Made by a program: the position numbers and the translations under genes. From Stomorhina lunata (Eukaryota; Arthropoda; Insecta; Diptera; Rhiniidae): a DNA stretch of 64,000 nucleotides. This document shows, one piece after another, positions 1 through 11,935 of the stretch; within the stretch, counting starts at the first letter, position 1; every line of letters begins with the position of its first letter. The stretch covers positions 155,297,273 through 155,361,272 of the forward strand of contig OW121740.1 in assembly GCA_933228675.1 (NCBI GenBank). Direction: 5' to 3'. Below the pieces are notes generated by a model. It searched no databases. It was not told the DNA's origin and worked only from the letters and a program-made list of their open reading frames with translations.

Positions 1-274
1 TGTCTTCAAGTGTTAAAAAATGCATACAAGTAAATAAAAAAATTATAACAGACAAAATGTGTTAGATTATGTCATAAATTCCGTAAATAGAAAATCATAA
101 AAAGTGTTATATTCTTGGCATAAAAGGCGTTTAATTTAATATTTGATTGACAAAGCAGAAATATTTGTTTTATTCAAAACTTCTCTATACCCAATATAAA
201 ACTCCGCTAAAAAATTTGTAACCAATACAAAATGTAAGTCATCAGACATTTTATTTAAAAAAAAAAAAAATCGG
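1..274. other. AT-rich single-copy DNA
   Basis: No coding signal or recognisable repeat is visible. It leads directly into the first satellite array through a run of A residues near 258-270. Confidence 0.6.
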
Positions 275-2237
275 AATCTTCTATTGAAAATTGTGACAAC
301 TTTTCTATAGATAAATTATCTATATGCAAGCTATTACTGTTTTATAGATAAGCTATCACTTTTCTATAGAAAAGTTTACAACTTTTCTATAGAAAAGTTA
401 TCACAATTACAACTTCTCTATAGAAAAGTCATAACAGAGACAACTTTTCTATAGAAAACCTATCACAGTGACAACTTTTCTATAAAAAACTTATCACAGT
501 GACAACTTTTCTGTAGAAAACTTATCACAGTGACAAGTTTTCTATAGAAAACTTATCACAGTGACAACTCTTCTATAGAAATCTTATCACAGTAATAACT
601 TTTCTATAAAAAAAAACTTATCACAGTGATAACTTTTCTATAGAAAACTTATTACAGGGATAACTTTTCCATACAAAACTTATCACAGTAATAACTTCTC
701 TTTAGAAAACTTATCACAGTGACAACTTTTCTATAGAAAACTTATCACAGTGTCAACTTTTCTCTAGAAAACTTATCACAGTGACAACTTTTCTATAGAA
801 AACTTACCACAGTGACAACTTTTCTTAAGAAAACTTATCACAGTGACAACTTTTCTATAGAAAACTTATCACAGTGACAACTTTTTTATAGCAAACTTAT
901 AACAGTGACAACTTTTCTATAGAAAATTTATCACTGTGACAACTTTTCTATAGAAAATTTATCACTGTGACAACTTTTCTATAGAAAAGTTATCACAGTA
1001 ATAACTTTTCTATAGAAAACTTATCACCATGACAATTTTTCTATAGAAAACATATCACAGTGACAACTTTTCTGTAGAAAACTTATCAAAGTGATAACTT
1101 TTCCATAGAAAACATTTCTATAGAAAACTTATCACAGTGATAACTTTTCTATAGAAAACTTATTACAGGGATAACTTTTCCATACAAAACTTATCACAGT
1201 AATAACTTCTCTTTAGAAAACTTATCACAGTGACAACTTTTCTATAGAAAACTTATCACAGTGTCAACTTTTCTCTAGAAAACTTATCACAGTGACAACT
1301 TTTCTATAGAAAACTTACCACAGTGACAACTTTTCTTAAGAAAACTTATCACAGTGACAACTTTTCTATAGAAAACTTATCACAGTGACAACTTTTTTAT
1401 AGCAAACTTATAACAGTGACAACTTTTCTATAGAAAACTTATCACAGTGACAACTTTTTTATAGCAAACTTATAACAGTGACAACTTTTCTATAGAAAAT
1501 TTATCACTGTGACAACTTTTCTATAGAAAATTTATCACTGTGACAACTTTTCTATAGAAAAGTTATCACAGTAATAACTTTTCTATAGAAAACTTATCAC
1601 CATGATAACTTTTCTATAGAAAACTTATTACAGTGCCAACTTTTCTATAGAAAGCTTATTATAGTGACAACTTTCCTATAGAAAACTTATCAGAGTGAAA
1701 ATTTTCTATAGAAAACTTATCACAGTTACAACTTTTCTATAGAAAACTTATCACAGTGACAACTTTTCTATAGAAAACTTATCACAGTGACAACTTTTCT
1801 ATGGAAAACTTATCACAGTGACAACTTTTCTATAGAAAACTTATCACAGTGACAACTTTTCTATAGAAAGCTTATCATAGTGACAACTTTTCTATAGAAA
1901 ACTTATCAGAGTGAAAACTTTTCTATAGAAAACTTATCACAGTGACAACTTTTCTATAGAAAACTTATCACTGTGACAACTCTTCTGTAGAAAACTTTTC
2001 ACAGTGACAACTTTTCTGTAGAAAACTTATCACAGTGACAACTTTTCTATAGAAAACATGTAACATAAATAACTTTTAATAGAAAACCTATGACAGTGAT
2101 AACTTTTCTATAGCAAACTTATCACTGTGATAACTTTTTAATAGAAAACTAATCACAGTGACAACTTTTCTGCAGAAAACATATCACAGTCAAAAGTTTT
2201 CTGCAGAAAACTTATCATAGTGACAACTTTTTTTTTT
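275..2237 (+). repeat. Sat1 tandem array I, 31-bp unit, about 63 copies
   Basis: Tandem units 31 bp long combine the perfect 14-bp palindrome TTTTCTATAGAAAA with CTTATCACAGTGACAAC, an imperfect dyad. Units are diverged at the left edge and well conserved in the middle. A block at about 613-1030 is repeated at about 1124-1605: shared variants such as TTACAGGGATAAC recur 511 bp apart, and the offset grows to 573 bp after two extra units in the second copy. Each unit carries TTATCA, the reverse of the GATA-factor motif TGATAA. No coding potential is seen. The orientation given is that of units reading CTTATCACAGTGACAAC on the plus strand. Confidence 0.95.
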
Positions 2238-3114
2238 GTTTGTCCTAAAGATATTTGGATTCCTTTACTAAGAGGATGATAACTAACAATAAAATTTTCA
2301 ATTAACAAGATTATAAAAACTTATATATTTGTTTTTAACAAAAACTAAAAAAATCCAGAAAATGTTAAAGATATCGTTAAAAAATTATAATAATAACTTT
2401 AATAAAGCCATAAGAGGATCTCATTGCTAACAAAAAACCGCAAAACTTAAAGGTTAAACAAATAACAATGAAATTTTTATGGAATAACATATTAAGATTT
2501 AGTTGTTTTAAGACAATAGAATTTTTATTGTTTTGTATCTCCGCTCATTCGTGGTTATTGTGGCATATGAATAAATTAGTCACTTTACTTGCAACACTTT
2601 AACATCTTGCCTTCATTTTCCTTCGAATAATGTTTCAAATTGTTGTTGTTGTTCTTGTTATGTTGCTGCCTGATCATTGTAAACATTGGCAACAATTTGG
2701 AGAAAATTGGCTGCCAACTTAAAAAAAATGTTGAATGAATTTGAAAAAAGAAAAAAAAAATGGAGCTACTTTTTACTTCCATTGTAACTTTTCTACTGCT
2801 TGATAAATATGGCCCCTGGTGGATAAAACGATTATTTACACAACAGAGCAACTGTAAAAAAAATGAAAAATCTCCGAGTGAAGAGTGAGGAAAATACTTG
2901 GAAAAACAAAAGCTATGCACAAATTTGAGGTTGAAGACAAAAATCAACTCAGAAATGTCGAGCAGTTTTTATAGCAATTGCAATTTGAATACGAAACTAT
3001 GGGGATCTAGGAGAAGAAGTTAACAGGGTCTGGCGATAAGATATGTTACTCATAATTATTTATATAAAATTTGAAGCCAGTATTTGAACATAAAAATTAA
3101 TGCCAAGTTTATTA
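2238..3114. other. Spacer between inverted Sat1 arrays
   Basis: AT-rich single-copy sequence that would form the loop if arrays I and II paired. A 120-codon open frame on the minus strand (2585-2947) is rich in Phe, Ser and Asn runs encoded by simple sequence and shows no domain. I do not accept it as a gene. Confidence 0.6.
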
Positions 3115-4180
3115 CAAAAAATTTGCCACTGTGATAATTTTTCTATTGAAAAGTTGTCACTGTGATAAGTTTTATATAGAAAAGTTGTCACTGTGATAAA
3201 TTTTCTGTAAAAAAGTTGCCGCTGTCATAAGTTTTCTATAGAAAAAACACTGTGATCATTTTCTATAAAAAGTTGTCACTGTGATAAGTTTTCTATAGAA
3301 AAATTGTCACTGTGATAAGTTTTCTACAGTAAAGTATTCACTGAGATAAGTTTTCGATAGAAAAGTTTTCACTGTGATAAGTTTTCTGTAGAAAAGATTT
3401 CTATAGAAAAGTTTTCACTGTGATAAGTTTTCCATAGAAAAGTTTTCTATAGAAAAGTTGTCAGTGTGATATGTTTTCTATAGAAAAGTTGTTACTGTGA
3501 TAAGTTTTCTGTAGAAAAGTTGTCACTGTGATAAGTCTTCTATAGAAAAGTTGTCACTGTGATGAGTTTTCTATAGAAAAGTTGTCACTGTGATAAGTTT
3601 TCCATAGAAAAGTTGTTACTGTGATAAGTTTTCTATAGAAAAGTTGTCACTGTGATAAGTTTTCTATAGAAAAGTTTTCACTGTGATAAGTTTTCTACAG
3701 AAAAGCTGTCACTGTGATAAGTTTTCTATAGAAAAGTTGTCACTGTGATAAGTTTTCTATAGAAAAGTTGTCACTGTGATAAGTTTTCTATAGAAAAGTT
3801 GTTACTGTGATAAGTTTTCTATAGAAAATTTTCACTGTGATAAGTTTTCTATAAAAAAGTTGTCACTGTGATAAGTTTTCTATAGAAAATTTGTCCCTTC
3901 ACTGTGATAAGTTTTCTATAGAAATGTTTTCACTGTGATAAGTCTTCTATAGAAAAGTTGTCAGTGTGATAAGTTTTCTTTGGAAAGTTATTACTGTGAT
4001 AAGTTTTCTCTAGAAAAGTTGTCACTGTGATAAGTTTTTTATAGAACAGTTGTCACTGTGATAATTTCTCTATGGAAAAGTTGTCACTGTGATTAGTTTT
4101 TAAAGAAAAATTGTCACTTTAATCAGTTTTTTTTTTTAATTTGTTTCTGTGATAAGTTTTCTAGAAAAATTTTATTACTT
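3115..4180 (-). repeat. Sat1 tandem array II, inverted relative to array I, about 34 copies
   Basis: Units read GTTGTCACTGTGATAAG followed by TTTTCTATAGAAAA, the reverse complement of array I units, at the same 31-bp spacing. The palindrome is shared, but the second dyad is asymmetric, so orientation is unambiguous. Degenerate units lie at both edges (for example 4120-4175). Confidence 0.95.
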
Positions 4181-5299
4181 TTTAAAGTTTTTTTCAAAGT
4201 TTGTAAAAACTATAACATCTTTTTAAAAACCACCCTTTAATGGCAATTGTTTGTTCTAGGTTAGTTGCAAAATTCCACAGATTAAGAAAAAATACAAAGA
4301 AAATTAACCAAAGAGGACGATAACGTTTAGCTGCAAGCACCAAATTATTCTTTATAACTATTGCCACAATTGTTGTATGTCGCTTCATTGAGTTGCATTG
4401 CTTGGGATTCCAGAAAAGTACAAACTCTAACACACACACAAACGCATTCGCATACATTCACAAATAACTTCCTTAGGAGGTGTCATTTATACAATTGTCC
4501 ATCTGCCACTCTGGTTCAGTTGATTCCAAGTTGACATGCAGTTTTCAAGCGATGATTTCTTTTGTCCCCCTCTTTCCTCTTTGACTTTCGTTCCTTTGGT
4601 TTACAATTTAAATACCCTCATCCAGCTCAGAATACTTATGTAGATACATTTCAGTTTGATAGATTAGCTGCTACTTCTGGGGTCTTCTCATTTCTCTAAG
4701 ATAGATTCAAGTTGCAACTGCAACCATCGGCAGTAGCAATAATAGCAACAACTGGCGCATTAACATTTACATCAAAAATCAGCTTGAGTTGTTGTTCCAT
4801 CTTGCACAGCAGCACTTTGCTCAATTAATGTTGCAAAATTATCCGTTGTACGTTTTTGCCCGTGTGGGCAATTGTTGCATGCCACAACAAACTCTGCCAC
4901 TTGCAGCTTGTGCAGTTGATACTGTAGAAATTCACTGCTAACAACTTCTACAACAATAAGCAAATCACCAACCTACAAACATATTTTATTGTAAAGAACA
5001 ATATTGCTGGTTTTTGTTGTTGCTGTTGTTAAGATTTTAAACTAGAACTATCACTAGTTGTTGGCTGACTGTTTGAATTGTTGCTGCTGCAGCAGCAGCT
5101 AGGTTTAATGGTAACAACAATAGCAAAAACTACTACGACTGCAATAATGACAACAATAAGATGAACAGCAATAAGAACAACAATCATTTACAATGGGCAC
5201 ATCAAGAGCAACAACAATGATATTATTTATCCTAAACGAAATATTCAAACTAAACTAAATTACGCTTATAATCGAAGAGTAGGGGTATGCACTTGTTGA
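4181..5299. other. Single-copy spacer with CAA/GTT triplet runs
   Basis: Contains short GTTGTTGTT and CAACAACAA runs and a GCTGCTGCAGCAGCAGC palindrome near 5080. A 63-codon minus-strand open frame (4772-4963), less AT-rich than its surroundings, follows a TTTGTAG acceptor-like site. It could be an orphan exon but has no recognised homology or partner exon. No gene is called. Confidence 0.5.
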
Positions 5300-8200
5300 A
5301 AAAGTAACGATAAGTTTTCTATAGTAAAGCTATCGACAGGATAAGCTCTCTATAGAAAAGTTGTTACTGTGATAAGTTTTCTATAGAAAAGTTCTTACTG
5401 TGATAAGTTTTCTATAGAAGAGTTGTCAATGTGATAAGTTTTCTATGGAAAAGATGTCAATGGCATAAGTTTTCTATAGACAAGTTGTCACTGTGATAAG
5501 TTTTATATAGAAAAGTTGTCACTGTGATAAGTTTTCTATAGAAAAGTTGTCAGTGTGATAAGTTTTCAATAGAAAAGTTGGCACTGTGATAAATTTTCTA
5601 TAGAAAAGTTGTCACTGTGATAAGTTTTCTATAGAAAAGTTGTTACTGTGATAAATTTTCTATAGAAAATTTGTCAGTGTGATAAGTTTTCTATAGAAGA
5701 GTTGTCACTGTGATAAGTTTTCAATAGAAAAGTTGACACTGTGATAAATTTTCTATAGAAAAGTTGACACTGTGATAAATTTTCTGTAGAAAAGTTGTCA
5801 TTGTGATATCTTTTCTATGGAAAAGTTGTCACTATGTTAAGTTTTCTATAGTAAAGTTGCCACTGTGATAAGTTTTCTATTCTTAAGAAAATTTGTCAAT
5901 GTGATCAATTTTTTTTTAATTTGTAGCTGTAATAAACTTTCTTTAGAAAATTTGTCACTGTGTAAATTTTCTTAAGGAAATTTGTCGCCGTGACAAATTT
6001 TCTTAAGAAAATTTGTCGCTGTGATAAATTTTCTTTAGAAAAATTTGTCTTTGTGATAAATTTTCTTTGGAAAAATTTTCAGTGTGATAAATTTTCTTTA
6101 AAAAGTTTTGTTATATTGATGATAAATTTGTTATATTAATAATAAATTTAGAAAATTTCTCACTGTGATAAATTTTCTTTGCTACTGTAATAAATTTTCT
6201 TTAGAAAATTTGTCACTGTGATAAATTGTCTTTAAAAAATTTATCACTGTGATAAATTGTCTTTACAAAATTTATCACTGTGATAATTTTTTGTTTTTAG
6301 AAAATTTGTCACTGTGATAAATTTTGTTTAGAAAATTAGTCAGTGTGATAAATTTTCTTTAGAAAATTTGTGATAATTTCATTAGAAAATTTGTCACTTT
6401 GATAATTTTTTTTTAGAAAATTTCTCACTGTGATAAATTTTCTTTAAAAAATTTCTCACTGCGATAAATTTTCTTTAGAAAATTTCTCGTTGTGATAAAT
6501 TTTCTTTAGAAAATTTCTCATTGTGATAAATTTTCTTTAGAAAATTACTCGCTGTGAAAAGGTTTCTTTAGAAAATTTTTCACTGCGATAATTTTTTTTT
6601 TTAAATTTCTGGCTATGATAAATGTTCTTCAGAAAATTTGTCACTATGATAAATTTTCTTTAGAAAATTTGTCACTGTGAAAAATTTTTTTTAGAAAATT
6701 TGTCACTGTGATAATATATTTTTAGAAAATTTGTCGCGGTGATAAATTTTCTTTAGAAAATGTATAACTGTGATAAATTTACTTTAGAAAGTTTATCACT
6801 GTGATAAATTAAATTTAGAAAATTTATTACTGTGATAAATTTTCTTTAGGAATTTTCTGGCTTTGATAAATTTTCTTTAGAAAATTTTTCTTTAGAAAAT
6901 TTCTCGCTGTGAAAAGTGATAAGTTTTCTATTCTTAAGAAAATTTGTCAATGTGATCAATATTTTTTTTAATTTGTAGCTGTAATAAACTTTCTTTAGAA
7001 AATTTGTCACTGTGTAAATTTTCTTAAGGAAATTTGTCGCCGTGACAAATTTTCTTAAGAAAATTTGTCGCTGTGATAAATTTTCTTTAGAAAAATTTGT
7101 CTTTGTGATAAATTTTCTTTGGAAAAATTTTCAGTGTGATAAATTTTCTTTAAAAAGTTTTGTTATATTGATGATAAATTTGTTATATTAATAATAAATT
7201 TAGAAAATTTCTCACTGTGATAAATTTTCTTTGCTACTGTAATAAATTTTCTTTAGAAAATTAATCACTGTAATAAATTTTCTTTAGAAAATTTGTCACT
7301 GTGATAAATTGTCTTTAAAAAATTTATCACTGTGATAAATTGTCTTTACAAAATTTATCACTGTGATAATTTTTTTTTTTTAGAAAATTTGTCACTGTGA
7401 TAAATTTTGTTTAGAAAATTAGTCAGTGTGATAAATTTTCTTTAGAAAATTTGTGATAATTTCATTAGAAAATTTGTCACTTTGATAAATTTTTTTTAGA
7501 AAATTTCTCACTGTGATAAATTTTCTTTAAAAAATTTCTCACTGCGATAAATTTTCTTTAGAAAATTTCTCGTTGTGATAAATTTTCTTTAGAAAATTTC
7601 TCATTGTGATAAATTTTCTTTAGAAAATTACTCGCTGTGAAAAGGTTTCTTTAGAAAATTTTTCACTGCGATAATTTTTTTTTTTAAATTTCTGGCTATG
7701 ATAAATGTTCTTCAGAAAATTTGTCACTATGATAAATTTTCTTTAGAAAATTTGTCACTGTGAAAAATTTTTTTTAGAAAATTTGTCACTGTGATAATAT
7801 ATTTTTAGAAAATTTGTCGCGGTGATAAATTTTCTTTAGAAAATGTATAACTGTGATAAATTTACTTTAGAAAGTTTATCACTGTGATAAATTAAATTTA
7901 GAAAATTTATTACTGTGATAAATTTTCTTTAGGAATTTTCTGGCTTTGATAAATTTTCTTTAGAAAATTTTTCTTTAGAAAATTTCTCGCTGTGAAAAGT
8001 GATAAGTTTTCTATTCTTAAGAAAATTTGTCAATGTGATCAATTTTTTTTTTAATTTGTAGCTGTAATAAACTTTCTTTAGAAAATTTGTCACTGTGTAA
8101 ATTTTCTTAAGGAAATTTGTCGCCGTGACAAATTTTTTTAAGAAAATTTGTCGCTGTGATAAATTCTCTTTAGAAAAATTTGTCTTTGTGATAAATTTTC

Positions 8201-8340
8201 TTTGGAAAAATTGATATGGTTTCTTTAGAAAATTTCTCGCTTTGATAAATTTTCTTTGGATTTTTTGTGGCAGTGATAATTTTTTTTAGAAAATTTGTAG
8301 CCTTGGTTAATTTTCTTTAGAAAATTTGATGCTGTGATAC
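5300..8340 (-). repeat. Sat1 tandem array III with a subfamily switch and 1.05-1.08 kb higher-order repeat
   Basis: Units have the same orientation as array II. Up to about 5880 they carry TTTTCTATAGAAAA. Beyond that the core becomes TTTTCTTTAGAAAATTTG, so two subfamilies lie side by side. The block beginning TCTATTCTTAAGAAAATTTG occurs at about 5875, 6926 and 8009 (offsets 1051 and 1083 bp). The third copy is truncated near 8215. The second copy holds one extra unit near 7261-7292, which accounts for the 32-bp difference. Degenerate units continue to about 8340. Confidence 0.93.
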
Positions 8341-10727
8341 ATTTTTTAGCTTTTTCTCTTTTAAACAAATATTTTCTTGAATGCCCCTTATCTTTAACTC
8401 CTGCTGATTCGTTTGATTTTTTTTTTTAAGTTTCATTTCACTTCTTTCTTTTTCTGTAACAACATCTCTGACAGTTAACATGATGCTGTCAATTGACTTC
8501 ATTGTTTGTTTGTTCGTCGTTCTGTAGGTTGTTCGTTGTTTGGCTCTTTAGCTGCCTTCTTTTGATAAAGGCAGGGAGTAAGAGTCAAGCTTGCGATAGA
8601 CGAAATAGCTGGTTCAGAATATTATTTGTTGCTACTTTACAAAAACTATGTGGCAAATGTTAATAATGAAGCAGTTAAAGATGTATGATTTCTTTTAAAT
8701 GTTTTTGTGTTTCATTTGAACAAAAAAAAAATATTGTATATATTTTTGCTGCAAGACAAGAGTACGGTGGCAGTTACAGTTGCACTTGCGGAAATGTTTA
8801 AATTATAGTAATCATTATATCAACAAAATGAATTTCTAGCTGTAATCAAATAGATTAACAATTTAGGAAATGAGGCTTATAACAACAAAAAAAAAATTTA
8901 TAGAAATTTTTACAATAAAAGAACAGTAAGTGTAATGATATGAAAATTAAATAGAGAACTGTTATGGAGCTATTAAAAACGTTTTAAAGCTAAAATTTTA
9001 GAATATTTGCTTTTAAGTGCTACAAGTTTTGGGGTATGACTTAAATGATTGAAATAGAGAGAAAGTAATGTAAATTAGTGTTATAGTAATTTGTTAAATG
9101 AAGAAGTGACATTCATTTTGAAATAGGATTTGAAATAAATGTGGTTTTAAAAAAGATTGTCATTTTCTTTCTATTTTTTAGATACCACATGGGCTTTTTA
9201 TTTTATTTTAACATAAAATCATACTAAATTTAAATAAGAATTAAAAATGTATCTTGCTGATTTTTTTAAGTATAATTTTCCAAATCCCTGTATTTATGTT
9301 ATAAGAAACTTCTAATAGCTAATAACTTTATTATTACCAGTTCAAACATTTCCATCAATAATTCCCATAATTTTACAGTTTATTTTGCAAATATCTCGAA
9401 CATGTCTCAAACAAATCTCAATAGATTTCATCTTGGCAACCAAACTACTGGCAACTAACATAAGACATACAAACATATATGAATACATGCATACATACAT
9501 ATCAACAAACCATTTCAAATCATATCAACGCCATCGCTTTTCATGTAAAAATCAGTCAACTACAAGTAACAACCATAAAACAAAGAAAGGATTAAAATCA
9601 ACAGCAGGTGGTGGCATAATGTTATGCCATGAATGCATGTTGCACTATGCCAATGATGCCTGCCACATTCACATCCACATGCACCAACAAAGTTGCGCCT
9701 CCTCTCATATATTTTGTAATTTTTTGTTACTTTTTTCCATTCCATCGACATTTCTTTTAAGATTTGCGGAAGAAACTGAAGATGAAGAAAAAAAATTATT
9801 TAAAATTCTTTTATAAATGGCCAGAAAAAAAATTGAAGAAAATTAAACCAGTTTTAAGCAAAAAAAAAAAAAAAAGATATTTAAACATTTATTCCGAAGT
9901 CTAAATTAGGAATAGTAAAATGCAAAAAAAGGAAAATTGAGATGACTAATGAACGATAGTTTGAATAAAATCTAGAGGTATAATGGAAAGGGGTTTGTAT
10001 AGATGTTAAGACAAATGTTAGGTTTACTGGAAGGAGGATATCCTAATATTTAATTCAAACTAGAAGCTTAAACCATTTAGGTAGAGAGCCTTATTAAAAG
10101 TTTCTATACGTGTTTTCTTTTTTTTTTTTTTGAAAAGTTAATTTGTATATATCTTATACAGAGTTCCAATTCCTCTTACTCAATTTTTTTGAATCATCCC
10201 TAGTTTTGGGGATATAGACGAATATATGACGACATATACACAAATTATGACCGAAAATTAAAATTCTACCACTTCAAATCCCATGTACGGCGAAACGGGA
10301 CAACCTCACTTTTTAGGTTTTTTTTTCCATTTGCTTGTTTTATGACCCAGAAAAAAAATATAATTTGTAATATTTCTTTCTTTCTCTTAAAAAAATTTCA
10401 AATAATCAAACAATGGGTTTTGAAATCGACCTGAGGAAAAAGTATAATTTTCTAATATGAAAAAAAACCTAAGTAAATTTTATAATATTTAGACAATACT
10501 ACTTAGTACTTATAGGTCATATAATTGTAAATAATGTCTCTCTTTGAAATTTCTTTATTCAAAAGTAAATTTTTCGCTGAATATCTTTAGGCACGTTGTC
10601 AAGATCACAAATGTTTAGGGAAGATTTGCAATAACTCCAAAAATATTTCATGAATTTTTTATTTTGATAACTTTAAGTAAAGCTTTTTTAGTTCTATTTT
10701 ATATTTCATTATGTTTGGTGAGATTTC
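8341..10727. other. Single-copy AT-rich DNA, no supported gene
   Basis: A plus-strand open frame at 9385-9816 (143 codons) is His-, Ser- and Thr-rich without a domain, and a minus-strand frame overlaps it. Neither has gene-like features. The 10140-10720 stretch resembles degraded transposon DNA, but I cannot name a family. Confidence 0.5.
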
Positions 10728-11130
10728 GGGTCAGCTTTAAGCTGCTGAGTCATAGTAGAAACTACAGAGTCATCTCAAATTTCCTGACTCATCCTAAAAC
10801 TGCTAACACTGACTCATCCAAAAACTACTGATTCATTCTAAACTTTAACACATACTAGAAACTACTGAGTCATCCTAAAACTGCTGAGTCATCCTAAAAC
10901 TGCTGCCACTTCCAGAAACTACTGAGTCATTCTAAAACTGCAGACTCATCCTAAAAACTGTTGGGTCATTCTTAAACTACCGACTCAACCTAAAAACTGT
11001 TGAGTCATCCTAAAACTGCTGACACTTCCAGAAACTACTGGAAGTGTTGACTCATCCTAAAAACTTTTGAGTCATCCTAAAACTACGAAGTCATCCTTAA
11101 ACTGCTGAGTCATCCTAAAACTGCAGTCTT
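10728..11130 (+). repeat. 19-bp minisatellite carrying TGAGTCA/TGACTCA
   Basis: Units of about 19-20 bp follow the pattern CTGCTGAGTCATCCTAAAA. I count about seven TGAGTCA and three TGACTCA. Both match the palindromic AP-1 consensus TGASTCA, the variants differing at the central base. The family is clearly related to the 18-bp minisatellite at 52723-53462. Confidence 0.85.
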
Positions 11131-11935
11131 ATCATGATAATTCTTACCTACACATTTACTCTAAGTTTGCTTAAAAATTTACATACTTCTTTTCTATTAA
11201 TATCGATATCTTGTCACTAAACATAAATTTAAATTATAAGATTATTCAACCATAAAATGATTTCTATCTTAATAGAAGTACAGACGAATCGTCATATGCG
11301 TAAATAATAATAGAGACGACAGAGTCCGCTAGTATCGATGATGGTACACTTAGAACTCAAGCAAATAATCAGACAGACTTCAAACTAATATTTATACCTC
11401 ATGCATTTTAGTAACACAAAGTAACAAAGATGTAGAGGTCCACAACAAAATGTTACAATTTTTTATAATTTTTATAAAATTAAATAGATTCTGTTAAGTA
11501 GAAAAAAGTAAATTTCTATTTTTTTATTGCTAATTTCGTTTTATGAGTCACACGGATTATTTAAATATTTTTTAAAGTTATGTGATATGTTCTGTTGTGG
11601 AACTCTACGTATGTAAAGTAATACCAATCATACGAATGCTGATGTCTTTGATTACAAATTCAATACAATTCAACATTCAAAAATTTTCTCATACGCGTTT
11701 TTTTTTCTTTCATTTTTATATTGGATTGCATTTCCAACGTGGAACTTGTTGCAAACTCAAAAATCATTGTTAATGCAAAACTGTTAATGTCTTAATGTCA
11801 AGATGGTCCTGCTAATTACAAATGACATTGATTAGCATTTCTACACCAAATAGAAATGAGTCTTAACAACTCATATTCTAGTCTAATGAATAATTAAAAA
11901 ACAAATGTAAGAAGTTATGTGCAAATATAAGAACT
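11131..11935. other. Single-copy AT-rich spacer
   Basis: No coding or repeat structure is recognised. A 63-codon open frame at 11582-11773 has no features of a gene. Confidence 0.5.

Noticed and set aside
2585..2947. 120-codon minus-strand open frame
   Set aside because: Dominated by Phe and Asn runs from T/A-rich and GTT simple sequence; no domain.
4772..4963. Possible orphan exon on the minus strand
   Set aside because: It has a balanced composition and an acceptor-like site, but no homology, donor site or partner exon that I can support.
9385..9816. 143-codon plus-strand open frame as a His-rich protein gene
   Set aside because: No domain, no start or splice context, and an overlapping minus frame. 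It is likely a chance frame in less AT-rich DNA.
10270..10300. Second hammerhead candidate (CGAAACGGGAC)
   Set aside because: GAAAC is present but there is no upstream CUGANGA core with a pairing stem II.
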